NCBI GenBank assembly: GCA_963663665.2
Contig: CAXXKP010000006.1
Span: 124,001 to 188,000, forward strand
Reading direction: 5' to 3'
DNA: 64,000 nt
Origin: SABI01 sp963663665
GTDB taxonomy: Bacteria > Spirochaetota > Spirochaetia > Sphaerochaetales > Sphaerochaetaceae
Below the pieces are notes generated by a model. That model had not been told where the DNA came from. It saw only the letters and a list, made by a program, of their open reading frames with translations, and did no database searches. The position numbers were made by a program, and so were the translations under genes. Positions 36,471 through 45,016 of this stretch are shown one piece after another. Positions within the stretch are counted from its first letter, which is position 1, and every line of letters starts with the position of its first letter.

Positions 36471-36917
36471 ATGGACAATAAAGAAACAAAGAAGAGCGAA
36501 AAATCAGAAGCTCCTATTGATGAAAAAGTGATTGAGAATGTAGAGGTCGAAGTAGAAGAAGTTGAACCACAAGAAGAAATTCGACACCTCCCCTACTATG
36601 ATAAGAACTCAATAACTGCACTTATATTGAGTATCTTTGCAATCCTATCTCCTTTTATGGTGTTTGGATTCGGGGGAATTCTTGGTATAATTCTCGGTAT
36701 TATCGCCCTCTACAATGTAAGGCAATCAAGGAAACAATTTGAGAATGATATGAATCATACTGCAAAATTACTAGCAGTCATCGGAATCGCTATTTCAGGT
36801 GTTTCAGTAATCATTTCTGTCTTTTTCCTAGCTTCTTTTGCATGGAGAATAAATGCACTCTCTGGCCCTTCATTCTTTCATATGAACCCAAGAGTTACCT
36901 ATTTCCATCGTTTTTAA
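36471..36917 (+). CDS. DUF4190-type small membrane protein
   Basis: 148 residues. An acidic, Glu-rich N-terminal tail (about residues 1-45) is followed by two membrane segments, ALILSIFAILSPFMVFGFGGILGIILGIIAL and LLAVIGIAISGVSVIISVFFLA, separated by a basic/polar loop. This is the layout of DUF4190. Function is unknown. I chose the second ATG, 36471, because GAGGAGG stands 6 bases before it; the first ATG (36456) is part of the upstream leader. It is a single-gene unit with its own terminator. Confidence 0.75.
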   Translation: MDNKETKKSEKSEAPIDEKVIENVEVEVEEVEPQEEIRHLPYYDKNSITALILSIFAILSPFMVFGFGGILGIILGIIALYNVRQSRKQFENDMNHTAKLLAVIGIAISGVSVIISVFFLASFAWRINALSGPSFFHMNPRVTYFHRF

Positions 36918-36935
36918 GTAAACAAGAACCTTGCA

Positions 36936-36973
36936 AAATCCCTCTCAATGATTATTCATAAAGAGGGATTTTT
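36936..36973 (+). terminator. Intrinsic terminator after the DUF4190 gene
   Basis: AAATCCCTCT (36936-36945) pairs with AGAGGGATTT (36962-36971), loop about 16 bases, followed by a short T-run. It lies 19 bases after the stop codon. Confidence 0.8.
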
Positions 36974-37611
36974 GTATTTCAGGGAAACGGGAAAATATAG
37001 TCTCATTTTTAAACTCAAACCATTTCTAATCCCTTAAGAAGGAGATTCTTAGCTATAATACCTTCGAATTCCATCTTCAAAACGACGAATCGTAATAAAA
37101 CATACACTACATTCAAATAGTAGGTTTTTTTCTATCTCGGCGAATAATTATTATAATAATGATCCATAAATCTTAAATTATTCAGCGAGGGCCGCAGAAT
37201 ACTCAATCCCAATCGTTAATTCCACTGAGGTACTATTTACAGTATTTATTGCAAACTTATGATTAAAAAGAAATCACAGAAGGATTTTCTTCCTATTATT
37301 TTTCATCATTCATGATTCTCTTCATGTAGAGCTATTGATATCAGTTCTCTGAAAAATAGTTTTATACAATCCTCACATATCCCAAGAAGCACTTTGTAAA
37401 GAAGAGATATTTCACTAGCCGTTAATCTAATATTAACGGTTTTAATCAAAACCCGTCATGCTACTTTATCGGTTTGATCTATAACCGTTAAAGTTGGGTC
37501 GGCGGTTTTTGATATCAAGGTTACACTAAATGCATTGGAGGATCTATGGAGATTCGAATCATTCCTATCTGGAGCTTTCTCCTTACTCCAGAACTCAATT
37601 GTAGAGGATTC
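36974..37611. other. Non-coding stretch with inverted repeats, no gene recognised
   Basis: About 640 bases without a convincing gene. An imperfect inverted repeat (CGGCGAATAATT near 37138 against AATTATTCAGCG near 37180) and a cluster of related motifs at 37419-37513 are the only structures seen. The cluster holds the palindrome CCGTTAAT-N5-ATTAACGG (37419-37439), ATCAAAACCCG (37445-37455), CGGTTTGAT (37470-37478), AACCGTTAA (37483-37491) and GGCGGTTTTTGAT (37501-37513), which could fold into several alternative stems. It may be a decayed element or a structured RNA. Confidence 0.5.
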
Positions 37612-37896
37612 TTATCTAGGATTAATTCCAATTGAAGTGAGAATATCTGCATCTCTTTGTCGAGAAGGGATATACCCTTTTTCTAACAGATCCTCTATAT
37701 ATTTTTTATTATAAAAGAATGGAAAGGCTAACCACGAAACTCCTGCTGTGAGAACATCAGCGATCATCATAATGACAAGCCATTTCCAATCACCTCTAAA
37801 AATTGGGACAAAGAAGGAAAAGAACAGAGTTGTCCATGAAAATCCAACTGGGCATTCTTTTGTTAAGCCACTTTGATGATCAAGTGTTACTTTCAA
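37612..37896 (-). CDS. Small HrgC-like membrane protein
   Basis: 94 residues with a TTG start and AAGGAG 6 bases upstream. The segment KECPVGFSWTTLFFSFFVPIFRGDWKW followed by a second hydrophobic stretch (MMIADVLTAGVSWLAFPFFYN) and a C-terminal LLEKGYIP is typical of the small HrgC/DUF2628-like membrane proteins found in many bacteria. Function is unknown. It is a single gene; a hairpin at 38001-38033 separates it from the purine cluster. Confidence 0.75.
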   Translation of the reverse strand: MKVTLDHQSGLTKECPVGFSWTTLFFSFFVPIFRGDWKWLVIMMIADVLTAGVSWLAFPFFYNKKYIEDLLEKGYIPSRQRDADILTSIGINPR

Positions 37897-38000
37897 TGTA
37901 AGCTCCTTAAAATATTCAGCTTGTTTCTAAGAATAACACAATCTTAGCCAGCTTAACACTTTTTTGTAGGATTAAAGGTTAATAAGAATATGAAAGACGA

Positions 38001-38033
38001 GGGTACTGCAGTTACTGCAATACCCCCATTTTT
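38001..38033. terminator. Hairpin downstream of ygeW, possible terminator
   Basis: GGGTA-C-TGCAG-TTA-CTGCA-A-TACCC forms a 10-bp stem with one mismatch. A T-run follows on the plus strand (38029-38033), while on the minus strand, the one that carries ygeW, the trailing T content is poor. It lies 27 bases beyond the ygeW stop, so it probably ends or stabilises that transcript. Confidence 0.55.
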
Positions 38034-38059
38034 GATATATACCTATTGTAATAATAGTT

Positions 38060-39259
38060 TTATTTAATTCGTTTCTTTGCTGCATCCATCAATTCAGCTA
38101 ATTTAGCAGATGGGTTTTCAAACTTTGAAAGGAAGATCATTGCTGCAATTACGTAAGGTTTGAAAGATGCTTCTTTATAAAGTGGTACTCTGTAACGATC
38201 AAATACAGAAGCTTCCACTTCACCTTGAGCACAACTTACGCCAGTAATATCTGCAGGGAGACAGTGCATGTAAAGAGCTTTACCAGCTTTTGTAGTTTTC
38301 ATTAACTCTTCAGTACATTCCCAATCTTTGAAGTTAGCATTATTTAATAGACATCTTTTTTCGAGGTCTTTGAGCTCGTCAAATTTGCCTTCACTCACTA
38401 AATCAGTTCTTTCTTGCATTACGGCAAATGGAGCCCATGATTTAGGATAGACGATGTCAGCATCTTTGAATGCTTCTGCCATGGTATTTACTCTTTTGAA
38501 AGATCCGCCAGAAGCTTTTGCATTTTCAAGAGCAACTTCTTCTACTTCACTCATCACATTATACCCTTCTGGGTGCGCAAGGACCACATCCATGCCAAAT
38601 CTTGTGAAAAGTCCGATGATTCCTTGAGGAACAGAAAGAGGTTTCCCATAACTAGGAGAATATGCCCATGTCATGGCAACTTTTTTCCCTTTGAGATTTT
38701 CTATCCCGCCAAACTCATTAATCACATGGAGCATATCTGCCATTGATTGGGTTGGGTGGTCAATATCACATTGAAGGTTCACAAGAGTAGGACGTTGTTC
38801 GAGAACTCCGTCTTCAAAACCTTCTTGAACAGAAGCTGCAACTTCTTTCATGTAGGTGTGACCTTTGCCAATATACATATCATCACGGATACCAATAACA
38901 TCGGCCATGAAAGATACCATGTTAGCAGTTTCTCTTACTGTCTCACCGTGAGCTATCTGGGAGGTTTTTTCATCAAGATCTTGTACTTCAAGTCCAAGTA
39001 AATTACATGCACTTGCAAAGCTAAAACGAGTTCTTGTAGAATTATCTCTAAAAATAGAAATTCCTAGTCCGCTATCAAATACTTTGCTAGAAATGTTATT
39101 CTCGCGCATTGCACGAAGAATTTCTGCAACTTGGAATGTTGCTGCAATCTCATCATCACTCTCTTTCCAAGTGTGTAAGAAATCATTAAGGTACATGTTT
39201 TTTGTTTTAAGATTTTTTAACTCATCAATCATCTTATTGATGGTGTTGGTGTCTTTCAT
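38060..39259 (-). CDS. ygeW: Knotted carbamoyltransferase YgeW
   Basis: 399 residues of the aspartate/ornithine carbamoyltransferase superfamily. Carbamoyl-phosphate contact NSTRTRFSFA (about residue 72), DIDHPTQSMADML and HCLPADITG are conserved. The long length and overall pattern match YgeW rather than OTC or ATC. In the anaerobic purine pathway it handles carbamoyl transfer from a ureido intermediate, giving carbamoyl phosphate for ATP formation. It has its own promoter with a GCAACA repeat and lies after a terminator behind xdhD, so it is a separate unit of the same regulon. Confidence 0.93.
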   Translation of the reverse strand: MKDTNTINKMIDELKNLKTKNMYLNDFLHTWKESDDEIAATFQVAEILRAMRENNISSKVFDSGLGISIFRDNSTRTRFSFASACNLLGLEVQDLDEKTSQIAHGETVRETANMVSFMADVIGIRDDMYIGKGHTYMKEVAASVQEGFEDGVLEQRPTLVNLQCDIDHPTQSMADMLHVINEFGGIENLKGKKVAMTWAYSPSYGKPLSVPQGIIGLFTRFGMDVVLAHPEGYNVMSEVEEVALENAKASGGSFKRVNTMAEAFKDADIVYPKSWAPFAVMQERTDLVSEGKFDELKDLEKRCLLNNANFKDWECTEELMKTTKAGKALYMHCLPADITGVSCAQGEVEASVFDRYRVPLYKEASFKPYVIAAMIFLSKFENPSAKLAELMDAAKKRIK

Positions 39260-39305
39260 AAAGCCTCCAGTGTAATATTTTCCTCATTAGGATCTAATAA
39301 ATTTG

Positions 39306-39357
39306 AGTATAGCATGAGGTTATGTAGTTGTCTAGTAATTTTGTTGCGTTTTGTTGC
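39306..39357 (-). promoter_or_regulatory. ygeW promoter with upstream GCAACA direct repeat
   Basis: Minus strand: -10 TATACT (39306-39311), 17-base spacer, weak -35 TAGACA (39329-39334). Seven bases further upstream are two GCAACA copies (39352-39357 and 39342-39347), one helical turn apart. The weak -35 and adjacent repeat suggest activator binding. Confidence 0.6.
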
Positions 39358-39359
39358 AG

Positions 39360-39382
39360 AAAAGGAGGGGGAGTTCCCCTCC
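39360..39382 (-). terminator. Terminator after xdhD
   Basis: Minus strand GGAGGGG-AACTC-CCCCTCC followed by TTTTC, 21 bases beyond the xdhD stop. It ends the ygfK-to-xdhD operon just before the ygeW promoter region. Confidence 0.7.
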
Positions 39383-39402
39383 CTATCTGATACATATTTT
39401 TT

Positions 39403-42282
39403 TTATGAAATTTTGCCTAATTCTTTGAGTATTTTCTCACTTGTGAAGGGCCAACTTCTCATCCAAACTCCGACTGCATCATGAATAGCATTCGCAATTG
39501 CAGGTGCAGCTCCATTTGTAGCGATTTCACTGATTGATTTTGCCCCATACGGACCAAACTCATCATCTTCATCGATGAGCACCATCTTAAAATCATCAGG
39601 AATTTCACTTGTCATGGGAACCCCATACGTAGTGAGATCAGGTGTCAAACAGACTCCGTCTTTATCAAGAATCATATCTTCATACAAAGAGTGGCCAATC
39701 GATTTCAATGCGGCACCATACATTTGGCAAAGAGCAAGTTCTGGGTTAATCGGGGTTCCTGCATCTTGCAATCCATAGAATTTTTGAACCTTAATCTCCC
39801 CGGTTCTAATATTTACAGCAACTTGTGCAAAGTGAGCCCCATAAGGAATTGCTGCATCGTTTGTCACAAAGGAACCATATCCAACAAGTTGACCTCGTCC
39901 AACTCCTGTAAGGGCATCATGAGAGAGGGTTGCATACGTTAATTCTTTGCTTGTCTTTGTGCTCACAACTTTCCCAGGAGCCTCTAGGATGAGGTCTTCT
40001 ACCTTCTCATCCATCTGTAAAGCAGCTTCTTTGAGAATTTTCTCTTTTAGATTATTTGCTGCCTTCAAAGAAGCATTCGCACTAAAGTATGTTCCACTTG
40101 AAGCATATGCTCCCGTGTCAAACATAGTATTATCGGTGTCACCTGAGATAATAGAAACAAGGTCCATTGGAACTTTCATCACTTCACTCACACATTTGAT
40201 ACTGATGGTATCGAGTCCTGTTCCAAGGTCACTTCCTCCACTATGAACCATGAAGGTTCCATCTGTATTAAGAACTACATCACAAGTAGAGTGATCAAGT
40301 CCAGGAAGACCTGAGCCTTGTTGAATCATCGCAAAGCCTTTTCCAATGTGCCATTCTGTATCTTCACTTCTTTCTTTGACACCCCAGTTAATCATCTTAG
40401 CGCCAATTTTAAGTGATTGATCAAGCCCGCAACTTCCTACAGGAACAACTGTTCCTTCTCGGCCTTCTCCTAAACTCTTAAGAATCTCAAGCATAAACCC
40501 TCTTTCAACTCTATTGTTTTGAGCCATTTCAAGTGGATCTATATGTAATTCATCAGCAAGTTCCCCTAATGCAGTCATCAAAGCATAAGAACCCTTAGGA
40601 GCTCCATATCCTTGGTATGCACCTGTTGGTGGGATGTTAGTATAATAGGTAGTAACATCAAATTTCATATTTGGGCACTTAAGGAGAGGAAGTGTTTTAC
40701 TACATGCATTCATAGGAACAGTGAGGCAGTGGTTTCCATAAGGGCCTGTATTTGCTCTCACATCCATATACACACCTGTTATCGTTCCATCCTTCTTAGC
40801 TCCCATCTTAACTGTGACTCTCATCGGGTGACGCGTTGAGTTTGCAATGAACTCTTCTTCACGAGTATTTCTGTAATAGATAGGTTCTCGAGTAATATAG
40901 GCTGCATAAGCGACTACGTCTTCAACTAAGATATCTTGTTTACTCCCATAGCCTCCTCCTACTTTCTCTTTAATAACATGTACCTTATTTTCAGGAATTT
41001 GACATACTTTAGCTACAATTCTTCTTAGATGGAATGGAACCTGGGTGGACGCATGAACAACAAGTCTGTCATTATCCATCTTGGAAAAAACAAGATGAGG
41101 TTCTAGTGGAGTACACTGAATCTGAGAACTTTGATATGTTCTTTCAATTACAACATCTGCCTCTAGGAACCCTTTGTCAACATCGCCGATTGCTCCATGT
41201 GCTGCCGCAGCAATATTTTTTCTATTATCTGCATGAAGAGGAAATGGATATACAACCTTACCTTCTCTTTCATCAACACCTTCGTTGTATTGTGCTAAAT
41301 TAGCAGGTTCTCCTGATAAATATTCAGCTGCACCATTTTGCACCACAGGTGCACCTTCAGCCATTGCCTCTTCTACAGTAAAAATAGGAGTAAGCACTTC
41401 ATATTCTACTCGAATCTTATCTCTTGCTTCCTTTGCGATTGCTTCTGTTTTAGCAACAATCGCAGCAACTCTATCTCCAACATGCCGAACTTTTCTATTA
41501 AATAAACGCCTGTCGTATGGAGAAGGTTCAGGGTTGCCTTGTCCTGCTGACATATAATAGACATCTGGACAATTGAAAGCAGTAATAATCGTAATAACAC
41601 CTGGAATTTTTTCAGCTTCAGATGTATCGACAGAATTGATATAGGCATGCGCATGAGGGCTTCGTAGCATGATGAGAATAGATGAATTTTGTTCTACCCT
41701 ATCTTCAACGAAACTCTTCCAACCTGCAACTAATTGCCTTCCATCTACTTTTGGTTTTACTTTTCCGATATAATCAAGATGTTCTCTAAATTCTGGAGCA
41801 ATTTGTGTTGAATACTTCCCATCTCTCATCTTTTCAACTGCGAGTTGGACTGCAAGAAAATAGTGTTCATACCCTGTATCTCTAATGAAGATACCAGAAA
41901 GAACTTCTTTAATATCCTCTCGTGTAGGAGACGGATTATGTTCAAGGAGCCATGTGAGTAAAAGCGCAGCAGCCGGAGCATTGTATGCTGATTGTACAAC
42001 TCCACTATCTATCATCGCCTCTTGAACAATTGAGAGATTACCTAACTTACTCAAAGAGTGAGCCGTGAGAACTTCCCCATCTTCAGCAAGTCCAGCTAGC
42101 AGAAGGTTCGCATAAATTGGTTTACCGTTAAAGATAACAGTATCGCTACCAGCAAACCCTTCTCTATCATCACTGTCTCGTACGCTGATACATCCAGAAG
42201 CCACGAGAACATCTCGCAATGTATCACTTGGTTTTATTTTTACACTTATTTTTTTATGATCAACTGTTAAGGAAATAATCAT
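39403..42282 (-). CDS. xdhD: Molybdenum hydroxylase XdhD-type, putative purine/hypoxanthine oxidase
   Basis: 959 residues. An N-terminal ferredoxin-like region (about 1-155) lacks the cysteine ligands expected of a [2Fe-2S] domain: CGFC-type and CRCTG-type motifs are replaced by SAYN and IRDTG. The molybdopterin part follows (APxxRRxx-like hammerhead, GGGYGSKQD, GAYQGYGAPKG, GAKSISEI near the C-terminus). This matches E. coli XdhD as I recall it, a selenium-associated purine hydroxylase. The ATG at 42282 has AGAGGAGG just upstream; the frame is open a further 11 codons. It overlaps the FAD-subunit stop by one base. Confidence 0.9.
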   Translation of the reverse strand: MIISLTVDHKKISVKIKPSDTLRDVLVASGCISVRDSDDREGFAGSDTVIFNGKPIYANLLLAGLAEDGEVLTAHSLSKLGNLSIVQEAMIDSGVVQSAYNAPAAALLLTWLLEHNPSPTREDIKEVLSGIFIRDTGYEHYFLAVQLAVEKMRDGKYSTQIAPEFREHLDYIGKVKPKVDGRQLVAGWKSFVEDRVEQNSSILIMLRSPHAHAYINSVDTSEAEKIPGVITIITAFNCPDVYYMSAGQGNPEPSPYDRRLFNRKVRHVGDRVAAIVAKTEAIAKEARDKIRVEYEVLTPIFTVEEAMAEGAPVVQNGAAEYLSGEPANLAQYNEGVDEREGKVVYPFPLHADNRKNIAAAAHGAIGDVDKGFLEADVVIERTYQSSQIQCTPLEPHLVFSKMDNDRLVVHASTQVPFHLRRIVAKVCQIPENKVHVIKEKVGGGYGSKQDILVEDVVAYAAYITREPIYYRNTREEEFIANSTRHPMRVTVKMGAKKDGTITGVYMDVRANTGPYGNHCLTVPMNACSKTLPLLKCPNMKFDVTTYYTNIPPTGAYQGYGAPKGSYALMTALGELADELHIDPLEMAQNNRVERGFMLEILKSLGEGREGTVVPVGSCGLDQSLKIGAKMINWGVKERSEDTEWHIGKGFAMIQQGSGLPGLDHSTCDVVLNTDGTFMVHSGGSDLGTGLDTISIKCVSEVMKVPMDLVSIISGDTDNTMFDTGAYASSGTYFSANASLKAANNLKEKILKEAALQMDEKVEDLILEAPGKVVSTKTSKELTYATLSHDALTGVGRGQLVGYGSFVTNDAAIPYGAHFAQVAVNIRTGEIKVQKFYGLQDAGTPINPELALCQMYGAALKSIGHSLYEDMILDKDGVCLTPDLTTYGVPMTSEIPDDFKMVLIDEDDEFGPYGAKSISEIATNGAAPAIANAIHDAVGVWMRSWPFTSEKILKELGKIS

Positions 42283-43124
42283 TATTTGGCCTCCTCTGAG
42301 TTTAGTTCGAGACATTTTTTATACAGCTGTGCAACAGATGAGCCGAGTATATAATGTTTATAACTTGCACTTCCCGTGATATCATCAACGAATGCAATTT
42401 CGCTATTTACTACCGTAGCAACATCCTCAGGTGTAAGGAATAGCCTGTCAGCAATTCCTTCTTCAACTTTTTTCAGCCTAATAATCCCCGTTCCTTTAAT
42501 TGCAGCAAAGACTCTTACATCTTGCAATGCTCCTTCCTCTATTGATGCCCCAAAGGAGACAGTAATAGCAGCAGGAGACTGTTGAGTTCTTGCAAACCGT
42601 TGTGATAACACAACTCTTTTTGGCTTATTAAGTTCAATGGCCAGAATAAGTGAACCACTAAAGTGGTCATTGAATTCATGATATTCACGTATTGGGATAT
42701 TCTCTACGTTGTACTCGCCATCTACTGAAATATCTGCAATAATAATCCTTGCTTTCGCAGCCAGCAGGGTTGATAAAAGGTAAGAATCATCTCTCATCAA
42801 AGCAATATTGCCTCCAATCGTTGCCATGTTTCTTTTTGTGAATGAACCACAAAAGCGAATTGCCTCTTTAAGGTAAAGCGGAATAGTATTATTTTCTAAG
42901 ATCTGATTGAAAGTTGCCATGCTACCTATAGTAATTTTCCGATCTTTTTCAGAAATCACATCCAAACCAAGAGCGTGTAATGATACAACTTTATCATATA
43001 CAAGAGGTGTGCCTAATCGTTGAATTTCAGTACCACCAGCAATAAAGCCTGCAAGGGATGTTCCCTTTTGAATCTCTTTTAAGGCCTGTTCGACAGATTC
43101 GCCTTTAATGAATTCGCTTATCAT
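42282..43124 (-). CDS. ygfM: FAD-binding subunit of molybdenum hydroxylase (YgfM-like)
   Basis: 280 residues of the CO-dehydrogenase/xanthine-dehydrogenase flavoprotein family. The early FIAGGTEIQRL and the FCGSFTKRNMATIGGNIALM segment form the FAD site. It should pass electrons from the XdhD molybdenum centre, or a separate iron-sulfur protein, to the next acceptor. It is translationally coupled to xdhD (TAATG overlap), and its own start overlaps the deaminase gene by 4 bases. Confidence 0.9.
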   Translation of the reverse strand: MISEFIKGESVEQALKEIQKGTSLAGFIAGGTEIQRLGTPLVYDKVVSLHALGLDVISEKDRKITIGSMATFNQILENNTIPLYLKEAIRFCGSFTKRNMATIGGNIALMRDDSYLLSTLLAAKARIIIADISVDGEYNVENIPIREYHEFNDHFSGSLILAIELNKPKRVVLSQRFARTQQSPAAITVSFGASIEEGALQDVRVFAAIKGTGIIRLKKVEEGIADRLFLTPEDVATVVNSEIAFVDDITGSASYKHYILGSSVAQLYKKCLELNSEEAK

Positions 43125-44512
43125 ATTGACTCCTTTCTTTCAGCTTTTCGCAATAATCTTTTACTAATATCGTTAATCTTCTCTATAAGTTCCTGTTGAT
43201 TAACGCCTCTTACTTCTCTTTTATCAACCACAACTTCACCATTGATTATAGTATATTCAACTTGGTGGTCATAGCCACAAAAAAGAAGTGCTGCAACAGG
43301 ATCGCTCAACGCTCCTGCATACCCAAGAGTATGAACATCGAAAATAGCAGCGTCAGCAATCCAACCCTCTTCTAATTTACCAATTTCGTTATATTGAAGC
43401 AACCTCGCTCCACCAATAGTTGCCATAGTAAGTGCTTGTTTTACATTCAGAGCATCTGCGCCTTTCTCAACTCGTTGAAGAAGAAGGGCATTTCTTACTT
43501 CCCCAAGCATATCGGAAGAATCATTAGAGGCAGACCCATCTACTGCGATTCCAACGTTAATATTTTTTGCTAACATCTCTTTCACTCGGCAGATACCAGA
43601 CCCAAGCCTCATATTAGATGAAGGACAGTGAGCTATATGTGTCCCACTATCAGCTAAAAGATCAAGTTCACTATCATTAAAATGGATTCCATGAGCAAAG
43701 AAAACATCATTCCCTATCATGTCACACTCTTCCATGAGTGCAAGAGGACGTTTCCCATACATGGAAATACAAAAGTCATTCTCATCTCTTGTTTCAGCCA
43801 AGTGAGTATGAATAGCGACGTTATGAGCCCTTGCTAATTTACTAGTCTCTTTCATAAGATCTTTAGTAACACTAAAGGGAGAACAAGGAGCTAAGACTAT
43901 TTTTCTCATTGAACCTCTAGAAGAGTCATGATACGCAGTGATAACTCTCTCACTGTCCTCTAATATTTCATCTACTGTTTGGACAACAGAGTCTGGTGGA
44001 AGTCCTCCGTCCTTTTTGCTTAAAGACATAGACCCACGAGTTGGGCTAAACCGCATTCCTAAAGTTGATGCAGCTTTAAATTGGATTCCCATCAAATCCC
44101 CTTTAAATCCTCTTGGATAGAGATAATGATGATCTGTTGTAAGAGTACATCCTGTTTTGGCAAGCTCTGTCATTGCTAGAAGTGATGAATAATAAATAGC
44201 TTCCTCGTCAATATATTTCCACACATCATACAGATGTGTGAGCCAGTCAAAAAGTTCTACATTCTGCACTTGAGGGTGATTTCTTGTGAGGGTTTGATAA
44301 AAATGATGATGAGTATTAACCATCCCAGGCATCACCACATGATGAGAACAATCGATGATACGAGCACCTTGTGGGTATCGAGTCTCACCTGTAGGGACGA
44401 TCTTCACTACAGTGTTTCCAGAAATAAAAAGATCCTTATGCTCTAAAGCATCTTTTGTGGTATCAGTTACGAGACGAAATATATCTTTTAATACAACCGT
44501 TACATTAGTCAT
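43121..44512 (-). CDS. 8-oxoguanine deaminase-type amidohydrolase
   Basis: 463 residues of the amidohydrolase superfamily. Metal site NTHHHFYQ (about residue 65), HTHLAETRDENDF, FAHGIHF and VDGSASND follow the 8-oxoguanine/hydroxyatrazine deaminase pattern, including SSNMRLGSG. It would deaminate an oxidised purine, such as 8-oxoguanine to urate, feeding the purine pathway. It is distinct from the SsnA gene at 46290 (different loops, low identity). Overlaps ygfM by 4 bases. Confidence 0.85.
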   Translation of the reverse strand: MTNVTVVLKDIFRLVTDTTKDALEHKDLFISGNTVVKIVPTGETRYPQGARIIDCSHHVVMPGMVNTHHHFYQTLTRNHPQVQNVELFDWLTHLYDVWKYIDEEAIYYSSLLAMTELAKTGCTLTTDHHYLYPRGFKGDLMGIQFKAASTLGMRFSPTRGSMSLSKKDGGLPPDSVVQTVDEILEDSERVITAYHDSSRGSMRKIVLAPCSPFSVTKDLMKETSKLARAHNVAIHTHLAETRDENDFCISMYGKRPLALMEECDMIGNDVFFAHGIHFNDSELDLLADSGTHIAHCPSSNMRLGSGICRVKEMLAKNINVGIAVDGSASNDSSDMLGEVRNALLLQRVEKGADALNVKQALTMATIGGARLLQYNEIGKLEEGWIADAAIFDVHTLGYAGALSDPVAALLFCGYDHQVEYTIINGEVVVDKREVRGVNQQELIEKINDISKRLLRKAERKESI

Positions 44513-44545
44513 GTTTTCCTCCGTATTTAGAGAATTGCATCTTCT

Positions 44546-44881
44546 TTAGGAAACCCTAAGAAGGTTCTTCATGCCATCCCCGTTAAGTCTAAAGGGGAGC
44601 CCATTGATCTTTATTAAGTATTTCACTTCATTCTTACCAAGGTCCGTGGTGTCTACGTTAAACATGACTAATTGGTTTTTTCCAAAATTTAGAATATCTA
44701 TACAATTCAATATGTAATAATCAAGCGAGTGAACTGGAATACCTCTATATTCGTTCTTTCCTCGTGAAACAATCAAAAGGGTACTATGTTCAAAAGATAA
44801 TTCACAAAAGACCTGTTTGTGTGTCCGTGTTGTTACAGGGCTTTCTCTCAGTAATGCCTTTTTTGGTGGGTGTTGCATCAT
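44546..44881 (-). CDS. Unrecognised 111-residue protein inside the purine operon
   Basis: A short protein with a strong ribosome site (AGGAGG 4 bases before the ATG). I recognise no family. It is basic at the N-terminus (HPPKKALLRESPVTTRTHK), then reads like a mixed alpha/beta domain (CELSFEHSTLLIVSRGK, YILNCIDILNFG, YLIKINGLPFRLNGDGM). There is no helix-turn-helix or cysteine cluster. It sits between ygeY and the deaminase. Its start codon lies in a 15-base palindrome of the same GTTGCAT/ATGCAAC kind as the cluster's repeats, so it could be a regulator or accessory factor of purine breakdown. Confidence 0.72.
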   Translation of the reverse strand: MMQHPPKKALLRESPVTTRTHKQVFCELSFEHSTLLIVSRGKNEYRGIPVHSLDYYILNCIDILNFGKNQLVMFNVDTTDLGKNEVKYLIKINGLPFRLNGDGMKNLLRVS

Positions 44882-44886
44882 GCAAC
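44872..44886. repeat. Palindrome GTTGCAT-C-ATGCAAC over the start of the 111-residue gene
   Basis: Perfect 15-base palindrome spanning the start codon and its upstream bases. Its core GCAAC is shared with the direct repeats at 39342 and 50954. Confidence 0.7.
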
Positions 44887-44951
44887 CTCCTACATATTTC
44901 CCAATTTATACTATCACAAATCTAGTTGCTGTTTCTCTGAAGAAGGCAACA

Positions 44952-44988
44952 TGTGGTGCCTCGAGAATACTTCTCGACGGGCACCACA
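44952..44988. repeat. Strong stem-loop between ygeY and the 111-residue gene
   Basis: A nine-base outer stem (TGTGGTGCC/GGCACCACA) plus a seven-base inner stem (TCGAGAA/TTCTCGA), loop TAC and a two-base bulge. There is no T-run on either side. It lies in the ygeY-downstream transcript and may stop exonucleases or partly terminate, separating expression of the first three genes from the rest. Confidence 0.7.
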
Positions 44989-45016
44989 ATAGTATACACC
45001 TTATACTCTATTTTTC

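Noticed and set aside
37380..37520. Possible integron attC site
   Set aside because: Inverted motifs are present, but I found no paired core sites of the R-type consensus and no integrase or cassette array.
37546..37635. 29-codon frame with GGAGG before its ATG
   Set aside because: Too short, overlaps the end of the HrgC-like gene, spacing of only 4 bases to the ATG and no recognisable product.
44290..44512. Both amidohydrolase genes as duplicate SsnA
   Set aside because: The gene at 43121-44512 follows the 8-oxoguanine/hydroxyatrazine deaminase pattern, while 46290-47630 matches SsnA; they are not recent duplicates.
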